From positions 10,170,109-10,234,108 of the forward strand of contig JAJEKV010000004.1 in assembly GCA_021234155.1 (NCBI GenBank): a DNA stretch of 64,000 bases. Reading direction: 5' to 3'. A model generated the notes under the pieces. That model was not told the DNA's origin. It did not search any database and was given only the letters and a program-made list of their open reading frames with translations. The translations under genes and the position numbers were made by a program. Source of the DNA: Isoetes taiwanensis. Lineage: Eukaryota > Streptophyta > Lycopodiopsida > Isoetales > Isoetaceae. Of the stretch, positions 12,265 through 25,500 are shown in pieces; the stretch's first letter is position 1, and every line of letters begins with the position of its first letter.

Positions 12265-15200
12265 ATGAAGATCATTTCTTGAACCTTAGATGTATCAAAG
12301 GAGCTTTGAAAAGAAGAAGAGTGATTTCTCACCAAAACCTACAATGTTGATATTATCCTTATGCAAGAGATTAAACTTCAAAAGTTTGAATGTGCTAACC
12401 TAGGTAATTGATAATCCCTCATAGCTCTTCTATATAGATAGAAGCTTGTGGAACCCTGTGGCATTTGTATGATTTGGAAGAATATTCTAGGTCAAGATTT
12501 TTTAATGTTCTAGAGAATGTGGCAGTCGCTATCTTCAACCCGCATGACAAGAGATTTGGCATCATCAATATCTATGCTTCTACTAATCCTAAAGATAGGG
12601 AGGTTCTCGGCTAGACCTAAACAATTGATTAAAATCAAGCCATCAATGATTGATCATTGCCGGGATTTTAATAATACTCCAAATTGGGATAAAAATCGTG
12701 GAACAAGATTAATATATCAAAGCGTAAAAAAACTAAACTGAATGGCCTGATTCATGATAATTCTTTCATCATTCATATACCTTCCTCTAGTTCTAAATAT
12801 TCTTGGTCTAATAAGAGAAAGGAGGAATGTAAGGTGTATTGTGCTCTTTGGATGATTCTATCTTAATGCCATCGATTCTAATATCTCTGATAATGCACAA
12901 GTGATTAGTGATGAATCTACCTCAATCTCTGACCACCAGCCTCAATTCCTTTGTACCAACCATCAAACTTCCATTGCTAGAGTTGGTAACATTCCTTATA
13001 AATTTAATACCAGCCTTCCTAACTCTGTTACCTTTTGTGATCAATTTAGAGCCTTCTATTCTAGTTTATCTCGAGTCAATGATTCCAACCCTATGAAAGG
13101 TTTCTACTCCAACATAAAAAATTCAAAGCATGGATAAAAGCTTGGTCTAATAAAATTTAAAGAGTTAAGCAGGAAGAAAAAAATATTCTTCTTCATCAGA
13201 CTAGAGATATTAGAATGGCTCTCCAAAATGATCCTTTGAGTCCTATTCTTCATCTTAAAGAGGAAGATATTTAGAGAAAAATAAAACTCATTGAGGAGAT
13301 TGAGGCTAAGGGTGCTGCTATTAGATGCAAAATTAAATACACCAATGATATGGATTCTGGATGCACAAATTTTTCTTCAGAGTTGCCAAGGCGAGGCAAA
13401 TCAAAAACTCTATCACTGAAATCAAAGATGACTTGGGAAACACTCTCAATAAGCCTGCTGAAATATCAAGCTTCTTCTCCTCCAATTATTCTAAGCTTTT
13501 TGCAGCTGACCTTCCTAGGGATATCTTTGAGACCACAAAGGCTGATAATTTTAAGAAGCTAATTGATTTAATTAATCCAAGTGATCAGCCTGCTATGAAT
13601 ATCATTGTGTCTAATATTCCAACAACTGAGGAAGTTTATTCTGTGCTAAAAAATCTTAAGCATGGCAAATATCCTGGCCTTGATGGATTTCCTCCTGAAT
13701 TTTATGTGCATTTTTTGGGATATCATGAAGCATGATTTTATGGCTTTTGTTAAAGGATTTTGGACTACCAATCATCTTCATCCTTCTATTGCTTGTGATT
13801 TTATTTCTTTGATTCCAAAAATAAATAAACCTGCAAGCTTTTTGGATTGGAGATCAATCTCTTTAACAAATTCAACCTACAAAGTTTGTGCCAAAATCAT
13901 TGCTCTGAGAATCAAATATCATTTGCAAAATGTATCGCCTTTGAATCAATCGGCTTTCTTCCTAACAGATTTATCCCCTAAAAATTACCTTGCAGCCTAT
14001 GGAGGGATTACATTGGAATAAACTTCCTAATCAGGATTGCATTCTTGTTAAGCTAGATTTCAAAAAGGCCTTTGATACTATTAGATGGGATTTTATCAGC
14101 TATGATTTGCTTAAGCTTGGTTTTCCCCCTTCTCTTATTCAACTTGTCATGGGTTTAAACCTTAGAGCCAACTCTGCCATCCTCATTAATGGTTCCCCTA
14201 GTCCCTTCTTCCCCCTTGCTAAAGGTGTGAGACAAGGCTGCCCCCTTGCTCCATATCTTTTCATTGTGGTCACCGAGTCTAATTAAAGTCGCCATGTATC
14301 ACCAAAGTATTGGAAATATCCTGATAGTGATCAATATCTCAACATCCTTTAATATGCTGACGACACCTTCTGCTTTCTAAAGAACAATCCTAGCAATATC
14401 TCAAACTTCATGAATATCATTGCTGATTTTAGTGTCGCTTCTGCATCTCTCCTCAATTTAGACAAATGCATAATTATTGGAGATATTCCCGATAATCGAC
14501 AGGTGGATTAAAGTCATCAACAATCTCCAAGCATCTAAGCTTCTAGGTATGCTTTGACACTTTCCGCCAATTCACCGACATGAGAGTTAACTTGGCCAAG
14601 ACAAGGGTGTCGGGCTGGTCCCATCATCCCTAAGACTCCACGCCTTTCCCTCATTCACTTACCTAAGGTGTAGTGGAGGTGGCTCGCCTTTATAAGTATT
14701 TGGGCATTGAGTTTTCTACTACCACACACCGGGATGCATCCATCGTTACTGGTCACCGCAGCCGGAAAGCCCCTCAGATGCAATGCAAAACAACAAATAC
14801 AAGGCGTAGTCAGATGCATGGGGTCACCAGCACACTTGTTCGTGGCCTTGGTTGAACCGGGTCCTCCTCTATGGGGCGTATATGGGGCCGGATATCCCTA
14901 ACCACTTGGAACGATCTAGAGAGTGTACGTAAGGCCTTCTTGGCCCTAATCGGGAGTGAAATCCACGGTCCCATATCGATCTTGCTCCAGAGAGACAGCT
15001 TCCTTCCATTACGAGGGTCTACTGAACGCCACATTATTTACTTCCGCAAGGTGGTGGCTATGGATGAAGCCCCGCTGCCCAACCTTGCTTTGGCAAGCAT
15101 GGGCCCGCAAGCGACTCAAAGCCTCGGGCTGGAAAGACAAGCAAGCCCGCTGGTTCTCGCTATGGAATGTGCAGCACACGATGTGGACCGCTGCATACAC

Positions 15201-17293
15201 CGAAGGAACGCTACGGCCTTGAAGCAAGATTTGATGCTTGCTTCATGGCCAAGCTTTGGGATGCAGAGCCCCGGCTACATGTCAAGGTGGCAAATTATCG
15301 ACGCAGTGTTAATCCCATGCTCAATGAGGGGCCCACACCACTACATGTGCACCCATCTACCCATGAAAAAGCGCCAGGTGATTGCTTTCCATTCGCAAGA
15401 CAGTGCACACCACTCCGTGATTGAGATGCGTGGAGATGGATTCGAGCCGCTGAGGACAAGAGTTTGTCAATGCCGGCCACCGTGGCGCCATTGAGGATGA
15501 AAGTCACGCCTCCGTGTTCAGCGACGAAAGCATATCCGGCTCTGGTGATGCTCTGCTAGTTGTGCCCCATCGCCTTGCATGAGCTACCGAGCCGCCTCCG
15601 AGGGTTTGTTGGGATCGCATCTCCGTGAGGTAATGGATATGCGGACCTCGCTTATGCCCCCCGTCCGACATTAACCTCACCGCATTTTGTGATTATGTAT
15701 ATAATCAGGCAAGATGTCAAAGATCCTTATTGCTACTAAGGTTTTTCCTCCTAAAACCCTTCTCGGGCGGGGTTTTTAATCCTCGTAGTAATACCGTCAC
15801 GCCTTCTTTGTACTTGGGTCCCATAGGCCAGTTGGTCTCCGTGGACGATAAAATCATATTCTATTCTATTCTATTCTTAAACCAAATCTTACTGGCCTTT
15901 GGAGCCCTATTGTTGAAAAGATCAAGGCTAAATTGCTTGTTTACAAGAATAATCTCTTGTCTGGTGTGTAGAACTCAAGTATTGCTAATATGGTTCTTTT
16001 GCTAGTTCCCACATTTACTTTTCTTTCGCTATGGTTGCATCTCGCCAATGTCTACAAGCAAATTGAAAGGATAATAAGAAAGTTTATCCGAATGGTAACA
16101 ACATGGTTAACTGGGACACTATTGTTAGAAAAAAGAAAGATGGTGGCTTACAATGTAAGAATTTGTTTGCTGTGCTCAAGCTCTCGCGTGTAAATTCATT
16201 TGGAAAGCTTTGATGTGTTCTTCTAGTGTCGCTTTCTTTTCATTAGTCGTTGGTTATCTAGAAGTACCAGCTTGGCCATCCAACCATCTCTCATGAGTTA
16301 CCTAATTCTCGCTTCGCGGATCTTAGCCCCTCGCCCTAATATGTCTCCCCTTTAATAAGAAATTTGCCGAGAGCTTGAATGATATTCATCCCCGTGATTC
16401 ACTTTCCTAAGGTGGATCAAGTTCATCTATCTTCCGGGTCTAAAGATCATCCTAACTATGTTCTTGCTTTGAAGCACCTCAAATCTATAAAAGTGGAAAT
16501 CTTATGGCTTAAATTCAATTAAAGATCTCTCGATAAATGATAGATGGATTTCTTGGTCTAATCTAAAGATGAGAGTCAAGGGTACTGCTTCGATAGAAAG
16601 ATCTTTGATGATATTAAGAAAATTGTTGGGAATATCATTCCCCGCCTCCTAATTCTAATCTTGATTGGTTATTAAAATGCATTGTTACAAGGTTAGTACC
16701 ATTTATGATTTCCTAAATCAAAATGTTAATTTAGTCAAGTCACTTGCCAATGGAACCATGATTCTCGGCCTCAAAATCCCTAATTAGTAATATCCGAAAT
16801 TCTATGTTTCAAAGAAGATTTTCTTTTTCATTTGGCTAATTGCTAATAAAAGTGTTCCTTGTTTATCGAGTTGCTCTAAAAGAGATCGAGTTTATCTCCT
16901 CTTTGCCCTCTTCAATGTAATAATTCTAAAAACATGGAACATATCTTCTTTTGTCCAAAGCTTAAACCTTTTTGGAATTGGTTTGATCATTACTTTGGAA
17001 ATCATGATAGAAATTCCATTATTCAGTTCATTCAAGCAAATAATTCCTTCAAAAACACTATTGTTTTTATTGCTCTATGGAATATATAGAAATCGAGACA
17101 CGGGTGTCTCTATGGTCATAAAAGATTCTCTGTTACTTGGATCAAAATTCACTTCATTTATGATTTAGAATTGTGTGCCACTTCCCATAGACATATTTCT
17201 TCTGACAACTATGACAGATGTTGGGATCAATTTGGTTCATATGAAGGGTATTTTGATTTGTTTAAATCCAAATTATCTTTCCAAAGGCACTGA
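12265..17293 (+). pseudogene. LINE-A ORF2 with nested LINE-C (copy A)
   Basis: Corresponds to copy B 46,259-51,339. ATG at 12,265; endonuclease to about 13,100; reverse transcriptase about 13,361-14,370, with FKKAFDTI and GVRQGCPLAPYL still readable and YADD just after a TAA at 14,350-14,352. LINE-C occupies about 14,548-15,877. The zf-RVT region follows near 16,890-16,960, and the stop is TGA at 17,291-17,293. It shares the old stops with copy B and has many extra small changes. Confidence 0.85.
14548..15877 (+). mobile_element. LINE-C: 5'-truncated LINE nested in LINE-A ORF2 (copy A)
   Basis: Same insertion as 48,573-49,915, with the (TTCTA)3 tail at 15,859-15,877. The KYLGIEFSTT motif is readable near 14,692-14,725. 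Frames are more broken than in copy B; GTGT, CGT and CCG replace CAG and CTG words. Confidence 0.85.
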
Positions 17294-18229
17294 ATTCTTT
17301 CTTTTTCTAGGTTATATGGAGCTATGCAGAAGTTATAATAACAGGAAGTTTGATGGAGGGGCAAATATATATGAGGTGAAATTATATGGTGATGAAAGAA
17401 CACATGAACATCAAGTTAAGTTTCCTCCTCACAACCAGTGGAATGTTAGGCAAATGATCAGAGATAGGTCTTTAAGGCAAGGGAAAGAATTTAGGCAGGG
17501 ATATTCACAAGAGAAGTCTTCCAAATGACTTACATGTTCTGGTTCATTCATAAGCATCATCAGGACTTTACAGATAGCCAGTTTGCAAAGTACAGACAGA
17601 TGTACTACACTCATAGGATGATTGCAGATGCATATGGTACTCTCCTTTTGCTTATGGTCTAGTAACATTTTTATAGACTGATAAGAGACAACATGCGGAT
17701 GGCTGATTCCTATACCATGGGCAATGCTGACAAATTCACTTACATCTTCAACCGTCTTTTCTCCTCTGCCTCTGACTCTGATGATCCGAAAATTCCTGCC
17801 ATTCATCTCATATCGATAGTATTGCCTCATTCTGGATGCAGTAATCTCTTTTGGTTTTGCAAGTTCTTAGCAATGGCAGAATTTTGTGGATCAGAAAGCA
17901 CTTATCTTATTTTCAACTCGGCTATGATTTTTTGGAAGATAAGTGCCCATCTTCATCAATATAAAGCCGCCTCACAAAAGTTTATTTGCTATCTTAAAAG
18001 ATACAGATCTGGTTGCTGCACTCTGATCAAGACTGAAGACAAAGACTTTCTTTGACCGTGACTGAAGACTATCTCACTTCTCTCAAAGACCTGGTTGACC
18101 ACTAAATTTTGGACATAGCTTTCTATTTATAAGCTTTTACTACATCCTCAATTGCCTATGTCTATAGGCATTTAGAGTATATTGTATGTTTTTCCTTAGT
18201 TAATGGAAAAATCATCTCGCACCTTCAAG
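17294..18229 (+). other. Coding-like segment between LINE-A ORF2 and poly(A) (copy A)
   Basis: Copy A equivalent of 51,340-52,275. The first ~570 bp differ from B by many ordinary substitutions. After about 17,866 the two copies are again almost identical. Some B stops are absent here and the reverse: at 17,572-17,583 A reads on where B has TAG. Confidence 0.4.
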
Positions 18230-18339
18230 AAAAAAAAAAATTAAGGTCTTTACACCGTTATTTTGCAAAGCTGAGAATAATTACAAAGCAACAGATAAGC
18301 AGCAACTCAAACCTGATATAAGCATCCATTGTTAGTTGT

Positions 18340-18520
18340 TAGTATTTATTTCGGCTTTAATTTTCCATCCAATAGTATCACAAACGACCTTCTTGAATGA
18401 AAAGCAAATATCCACAACAGGGATACTATTTCATCTTAAAGCTATCCTTGTTGCATCCAATAAAGCTCTTGAATTTGAGAGCATGTTATAACTTATAAGA
18501 GATCGCCGATCAAGTTATCT
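18340..18520 (-). pseudogene. Possible RNase H-like fragment of another LINE (copy A)
   Basis: Equivalent of 52,379-52,560, with fewer open codons. The assignment is based on pattern only. Confidence 0.25.
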
Positions 18521-19003
18521 TTGACTGCTCACGTAAACATAGATCAAGAATCATAAATCAAGGATCGGGATATCGCCTAGATGCCCAAGACAACATATAA
18601 CTGTCTCTCCAAAGATATTTTTCTGGGCCAAAAAGCAGCCTATATCCTAAGATGTTTTTACCCCTCAGATCCAACATATCTCCCAGAATGGTTTTCCCCG
18701 CGAACCAAATATGAACTAAAAAATATTTTAGTGCCCTCAGATATTTTCAATTATAGCCCCATAGGAACAATATAACTTTGCCTTATTTGGTTTCCTCGCA
18801 ACACCCAATAATCAACTGAAATGCCAGCTTTTAACAAATATACATGCATAATGGTTACGCTCACTACAAACAAAGCCACTACCATTTAAAATAGGCAGTG
18901 AAGCTAACATTTTCGAGCTGAGGAGTTTCATACCCACTATAAGCTTAGCTGGGAAGCTTCCCACCATTGTAGGCTATGAAGGAACAACCCTCAAACAGAC
19001 CTT

Positions 19004-19236
19004 AGAACAACTATATATATAGGGGCATTTATAACATATCTATGTGTCATATATAACACACGTCTCAGACAGCCCTCAGAACAATTATATATATATATTA
19101 TATAACATATTTATATATATAACACACGTCTCATACGTCATAAGTTAAACCTATCATCATATACAATATAGTGATATATGTGACATATTCATATGTCATG
19201 TATAACACAGGTCACATATGCCATAAGTCAGACCTA
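19004..19236. repeat. AT-rich degenerate tandem repeat, ~75-bp units (copy A)
   Basis: Three diverged units, each with AGAACAA(C/T)TATATATA or a derivative and then a TATATAACAC-(A/G)-CGTCTC-type segment. Units begin at about 19,004, 19,078 and 19,155. Confidence 0.7.
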
Positions 19237-19858
19237 ATAACACTACTACTAATATATATTGATATTGAAATATATAATATATCTCTTATTTTAATATCTT
19301 TCTTAATATATATGCAACTATTTGGAGGCGGTCATGGGGGGGTGAAAATATATAGAGATTGATCCCACTGGCTCATTTTTGAGGTGGCGACAATGGCCCT
19401 TGGATTTGGTGAGGGGCATACATGGGGCATGCATCCCATCCCCGACCGGCCAATCGGGGACGGAAAAATGTTGGCCCTTGATTTTAAAGAGAAGGTGCAA
19501 GGAAGGTCTCTTTAAAAGGTGCTTTTTGCAATCGATCTTAGCCGTTGGATCAAAAAGGAGGAGAAAAAAATCCCGACCATTACCTTTTTTATTAAATTGC
19601 AATTTCTTTTATTAAAAGAGGTGGGGTGGCATCATTATTTAATAAAAAGATAATGAGATGGCACCAGCATTAATGAGTGCACTTTTCAAAGGCCGACATA
19701 ACTTGGGTAAAGAGAGGGCTCTGATGAAGGTAGGCCATGCTTTTGGATTCCTCTCGGCCGAGAGCTTCCAATCAAAAGAGTGCTTTGGCATCGCCCTCCG
19801 CAGCTTGGAGCCAATGCGATATCTTATCTTAATATATATACAATTATATAGAAGCATT

Positions 19859-19930
19859 CTTATTTCTAGAGATTTGATGTCGCCATCCGGTCAGCCCGCA
19901 TATTGACACCAAAATCTCTAGAAATAAGGG
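19859..19930. repeat. Fold-back sequence (copy A)
   Basis: Arms CTTATTTCTAGAGATTT (19,859-19,875) and AAAATCTCTAGAAATAAGG (19,911-19,929) are perfectly complementary over 17 bp, with a ~35-nt loop. AT-rich TATATATA segments lie on both sides. It may be the core of a MITE; no target-site duplication was assigned. Confidence 0.75.
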
Positions 19931-20551
19931 GCAGTTTATGTTAGATTGATCTCATCCGTTGAATGTGTTAGATCGCTGGCCTAGATGTTGCCACATATAT
20001 ATATTGTATTAAATGCTATATAGTGAGATGGCAAGGTATCTAATTGCACATTACAGGTGACAAAGGAATTAATTGTCCCATCTCGAGGTGGCTTTATCTC
20101 AGAGGTCATTTTTTTCGTGATCCTCAGAGGGAAGTGCATGATGGATAGCTCGCATGCAGCCATCTCATAACATCTCACACAATCCCATTATTTAGGCTTC
20201 TAACTTGGCCGCTGATAGTGCAAGGCTCTTATCTCTCGGTTGTTCATTTAAAGAGGGGGCAATTTACAATGGATGTTGGTGAAGGGCAACCGGCCGCATG
20301 TTTCTTCCTCGATAACGAAGCCCAGCAAGCATACGTAATGACGACAGCGATGATGGCCCGCCATTCTTTGGGAGGTGCTCGCATAGTCGAGGTTGGAGTC
20401 ATTTCATCTTGTGGGCTTACATCCCGATTCTTGAAGATCTATGGTTTAGGGCTTGCATTTTATACCACTCAACGCGGATTTAGATGATATTTACTCGCCG
20501 ATCCGCACCCATATGGATGCGTATATTTGTGGTTCTTGGTTAAAAGCACAT

Positions 20552-22440
20552 CGGCGGTGGGCAACGACGCTTCGGGCTATGGATCCAACAATCATTTGAG
20601 CATACCTGATTCAATACCGGTGCAATAGAATGAATAGTTTGTGCAAATGCACCGACGTTTCACGTAATCCGCAGATGGCAAAAGCTCGTGAAGGATAAGT
20701 GATTGGATATGGCTAATCGTGAGCTTAAGGGGCCACCTAATGAAAGCGAGCAAAAATCTGAAATAGAAATCGGACACGCAGTAAACCGCGAGACAAACCG
20801 ATCAACATGAAAAACGTGAAGATAAGAAGCAAGGGAGCACCTACCAAATTTTTTAATGGAAGTTATTCTACCTATCCTCGCTAAGCTGAATTTAAAATCA
20901 AAATCCAAAAAGTAGACTAACCTGTTCATCCAAGCTATGAAGAAAAGGCGGCCAAAGCAAATCTTAAAAAAGGGGATGAAGAACAAAAAACCTCAGGGTG
21001 TATGCGGCGGGTCCACGGCTCCATCGGATAAGTCCTTATCCATCTCGCCAAATGGCTCTATAAACATCCCGGCGCCATCCTTTATACGCATCAAAGCGTA
21101 CAAGCGAACATGCAAAAAGAAAAGGAACCAATGTTACTCCCACAAGCAACCGAAAAGAACCGCCCAAGATCCCGCATCGTAATCGAGGCCAACCCCTTCA
21201 CGAGGAAAAAGGGGAGAAATTCTTTACAAATGGAAGAAAAAGGGGATAGATAGAAGCCCTATCCTCAAGGCTAGAAGAAAACAAAATAGAGGAGATAGGA
21301 AGTCGACAGGATAGTAGGAAGTCGATGGGATAGTAGGAAAGATTAGGATAGAGAAGAAGGAGAACTAGCTCAAGAGAACGTAGATGATAGAATAATGAAG
21401 AGATTTGAATAAATAGGAGTGAGTAACAAAGGGGCGTCCCCATCGAGGAAATACGGTTCTATTGCCGCCGCAATAGAAACCGCGGGTGACATGTGTATGG
21501 GATGGTTGTGCATCTCAATTCAAATCAAGACGGGCATGGTATGGAATCAGGATACCATGTTGAAAATAAAATAAAAAAGTGATATGGAATTTCTTTGATC
21601 CGGGCCATGGGAAAGGCACACATGATGTGAAATGGGTATAGCAAAGTTGTGGCTTGAGAGCGGCGGAGAAAACAAAATGGCATGCCGCGACAGGTCTTAA
21701 AACGCTTTTGTGCGCTTTTAAGGGCCGGAATGGGATTGTGAAAGGGTGTTTTGGGAGGTTGGAAAAGCAGATGTGAGCAAAGCAGCAAGCATTCAATTGT
21801 AAGACTTTACAGTACTTTCACAGATACATTCTGTGTCAACTATAAACCCAGTGAGATCCAACAAAGAGTTGCCTATGCACCACTCGCGGCTTTTGTGATG
21901 CTTGCATGAACTTCAATTGGTTGAATTGTGAGAACATTAAACATTGTGGGAGAAATGGTCTCAAAAAGTTTTAGCCCACGTGATCATATTGCCTCTCGTG
22001 TTGAAGCTGAAAATGATGTGGATGTTTTGTATGCGGAGGGCCTAGGTCGGATTTAGATGAGACCGCAGAGTCGTTTTGCATGTATTTGTCTTTGCGTTAA
22101 CCGGACAATGTGGAAGGTGTTTTCATACTATGTTCTCATATTGCACCGGGGAAAAGCATGCATTGGAAGAAGATTCAATTGATGACTATGGAAATGAATA
22201 CTGGCTTTGGCACTAGTGTCATTGAAGGACAATATTATGAACTAATCATTTAGTCGCCACAATAAGTATAAACCTAAGCTTCCACTAAGAATGTTTTGGT
22301 ACCGCAGAATCTGTGATTGGGAAGTTCGAATCCTATTCAAGAAAGTAAACACAAGTCGGCAAGGGCAAGTAAAGATTTCACTTGCGGATGAAGTCCATGA
22401 CATTGTTATCACAACTTCGGCGAATTGTAGATGACATGGA
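20552..22440. other. Interval after copy A breakpoint, no gene recognised
   Basis: Start of the sequence between the two duplication copies. Around 21,290-21,345 a GGATAGTAGGAAGTCGA-like word is repeated three times in tandem with small changes. A small imperfect hairpin (GGTTCTATTGC / GCAATAGAAACC) lies at about 21,454-21,481. No protein family was recognised on either strand. Confidence 0.4.
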
Positions 22441-22542
22441 CTAAGTCAGATCACGTAGTACTTTCGGAAATATTGTAATACTTTGTTCATATAAAAGATA
22501 AGAACTCGAAGAACTGACTACTAAGTGCATTATGTACATCAA

Positions 22543-22579
22543 TGTACATAAGATGTACAACATGTACATCTTATGTACA
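22543..22579. repeat. Perfect inverted repeat of TGTACAT words
   Basis: Arms TGTACATAAGATGTACA (22,543-22,559) and TGTACATCTTATGTACA (22,563-22,579) are exact reverse complements separated by ACA. Further TGTACAT words lie on both sides. Confidence 0.95.
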
Positions 22580-25500
22580 TCAAGTTGTACATTCGAAATA
22601 TTATAAAAATTTCTCAAGTGTAAGTTGATTAGAATTGAACACAAGAAAGTTGAATTGCATAAACATTAAAAAATAGTTCAGTCATGGCAAAGATAAGAAA
22701 TGGACAGGTTTTCATGTACAAATGGTTGATATATATTTATATTGTGGACATAAATACAACACACTAAAATGAGCATGGCTCATAATTCATGACCAAGCTT
22801 CAAAATGTCAAGAGGAGGGTGTAGGAGCGATATCTTATGACTATTGCATCATGTCTTCGGCCGAGAGGGGTGAAGAGGATATCCTCTAAGCAAATAGTCC
22901 ATGCGGTTTCTATAGCGCGTGCCACTGGCAAACCTTTCCATCCTACATGGCACGCATCTTCGGGACCGTGCCTTCCCCCAGGGTTGTGCAACAAGTGATT
23001 TCTTTGCCAATATACATTTTCATGGTTGCTTTCGTTCCTCGCAATTTTCAATTTGCTCAACCTTTTTTCCCAAAATTCAGGAACAAGTAAGATAGAGGCT
23101 TATAATCGGGTCCCCAACCCTATGTACTTGCGGCTTGTGTTATTTTGTATTACCTCCAGGTGCAGCCAGAACTCTATCTCTTAGTTTCTTAATTAGTCTT
23201 TTTGTGTTCCGGTCCATTCATCTACAAAGCAAATGAAGATCACTTAATTATGTATACACTCATAATTGTACCAATAAGAAAGATAAAAGCAAGTACTCAA
23301 GTGCAATGAACAAAAAAACTTTGATACATATATTCATATAACATTTGAATTTGTACATCAGTCAAAGTCCTAGACCAACAATGGGCGGTGTGAGGCCAAT
23401 AACATGATGGCGATTTCTCCATTCCTTACTCGGTATATTGACTAAATTTAGGCAGCGAGCACCCAAGTTGCTGAAGTTTACCCGACAAAATCCCTGTCAT
23501 GACATGCTCACGATATGCTATTCACGCGATTTAGTCATTGGATGCTCTTTCACATAAACTATACCATCTTGACCATTTTGAATCCATTAAGCCATGGAAT
23601 GAGCTCCATGACAAGCAACTGTCACCGGCTAATACTCGATTGTCCAAGAGAAAGGACATATGTAGCTTCCTGCCGTGATTCCAAAGTGATTTGTATCTTT
23701 CGCCGGTCGAATCGATGTCCATATAGTACTGGGTACTCTTTCCATACCACGTTTAATGGTTTCACAAACAACCCTTTTGAGGTTTAGTAGGGTATGCATT
23801 GTGGCGAAAGCCTTTGCTCCTCGGTACGAAAACAAACTTCAGCTTTATGGAAAAGCATCACAAATATGTTCCACAATTGGGTGAAGATTTTTAGAAGTGA
23901 AAGTGAAGACCGGATGGCAACATCAAACCCCTTCTCTTACAAATGCCCCGGTGATGCTAACCCCACGGCCCGCAAATAAAAAAACATTTCCTATATTAAA
24001 GTGAAGCTCATCTTTACGGATTCGTTGGTATCTTGAGTTAATATTTTTCATTCTTGTACACTCTTGCCCAACCAAGGGCATTTAAGTCAAAGATAATGAG
24101 CTTTCTAATTAGATAGATGTGATTCACACAAGAAGAAAACACTTGAGATTTACTAATTTATAATTACATTTGAATCGCTGTCAATTGAGAAACACATTAT
24201 TAATTACTCCATTGTTATTTTGCACAAAGTGTAAGTGAGACAAATAAATTAATTTTTCATTACTTATTGAGTACAAAGAAGCTCTGAGCATGGCTCATAC
24301 AAAACATAATTACAAACAAGTCAAAGGGACTATCTACCCCTGGTAGGAACAACTTTGCTTGTATATTCATCTAGCCTTCTACAATTAATGCCTCCATTAA
24401 GATAGTCCTCCGCGACTTGCGATAGGCATGGGCCATCACATGGCAACAAGTATTAGAGGACTATACCAACAAATAACTAATAGGAAAATGACATGTTCTA
24501 CTTTTACAAAAATGGAGCTTGAAACATCAACCACTGGCATCTATGAATTTGTGCATATAACCACAATGTACACATGCAAGGGCGGTTGCCGGTACTAGTT
24601 TACGGCATTTTAGGGCCGAGAACACGGGGAGCATCAAAGTTCTTCCTACCATGGCTTAAGGCATTTGGATCCGGAGCATCATGTTATTTGATCACAAGCT
24701 TATGAAACCTGCAAAATTGCAATGTGAGAATAAATCAAGCATAAGAAATTGCAATATGAGAATAATCAAATCGCGTAAAACAAAAACGTAAACTCATACT
24801 TACTTCACGGACCACTTTAGACGGGGTACATAGCCTTTGGCGGAGAGAGAGGATCAGATAACTTGGGCTAGCTATAGATGGAAAATTAACTTTTCTTTGG
24901 ACCAGCAGGTTACAAGCACGCCAATGCCACATTTGGGCCTTGCGAATTGGAACAAATATGTATTGGCATCTTGCAATCAAAAATGCCATCCAACCCTTCC
25001 TTTATGTTATGTTTTTGTGCACGCCCCCCTTTTGAGGGAATTGAAATTAAAAATTCAGGAAGGTGTCCCAGTAACCATAAAAACTTGTGTTTCTAATCAG
25101 ATGGAAGACCGCTACAAAGAAATACTTTTGCACACACAAATCCGAATAATACATATTAATACATAAGATGAGTGACTTAGGAATGAAATATATAAATATG
25201 TTGAAATGTTAGCCTACCTCCCATAGACATCTACCATCTCTTAGAGTCCAAGTCAAACTTCAGTGTAACTCAAGTCACCATCACTTTGAAAGATGCCAGA
25301 GGGTGCAGGGCTTAGGAGGGCAAATTCCTTATAAGTGAATGGAACCAACTTCGGTCGGTTCACTAAAAACCGTACAAAAAACAACGACATTAGCAAAGAA
25401 TATATCTATTGTAATCAATTGTATATTACTCACCTTGTAAATTCATCACAACGCCAAGATCTTCGGACTCTTTGCAACCTTATTTGTTATCACATCAATA

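Larger units (their letters stand above)
7108..18240 (+). mobile_element. LINE-A: long L1-type LINE with nested insertions (copy A)
   Basis: Copy A of the same LINE, with the same two nested insertions. ORF1 starts at 7,108 and the poly(A) tail is at 18,230-18,240. All in-frame stops seen in copy B are also present. Many additional 1-3-nt changes at former CAG/CTG sites break the remaining frames. Copy A also lacks short segments present in B, for example about 20 bp at the LINE-B junction near 7,570 and about 17 bp near 14,325. Confidence 0.9.
1..20551. repeat. Copy A of a >=20.5-kb segmental duplication
   Basis: This stretch is collinear and same-oriented with 34,008-54,606. The offset is 33,996 near the left end and 34,055 at the right end, so net indels total only about 59 bp. 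The right breakpoint is sharp: both copies share a GCACAT, after which A continues at 20,552 and B at 54,607 with unrelated sequence. The left breakpoint lies outside the window. Copy A carries many small substitutions and indels at positions where B has CAG or CTG, which break nearly every frame. A real duplication and a haplotype or assembly duplication are both possible; the sequence alone does not decide. Confidence 0.95.
18521..20551. other. Right end of copy A, no gene recognised
   Basis: Apart from the AT-rich repeats and the fold-back sequence, I see no coding region that is conserved between the copies. The end at 20,551 is the duplication breakpoint. Confidence 0.5.

Noticed and set aside
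21180-21500. Possible LTR
   Set aside because: TATA-like and tandem words are present, but there is no second LTR, primer-binding site, or gag/pol nearby.
22320-22340. GTTCGAATCC, a tRNA T-arm-like word
   Set aside because: No matching acceptor, D or anticodon arms upstream; not a tRNA.
24735-24989. Ulp1-like cysteine protease fragment
   Set aside because: Only a loose IFVPI...HW pattern; no catalytic Asp or Cys could be placed.
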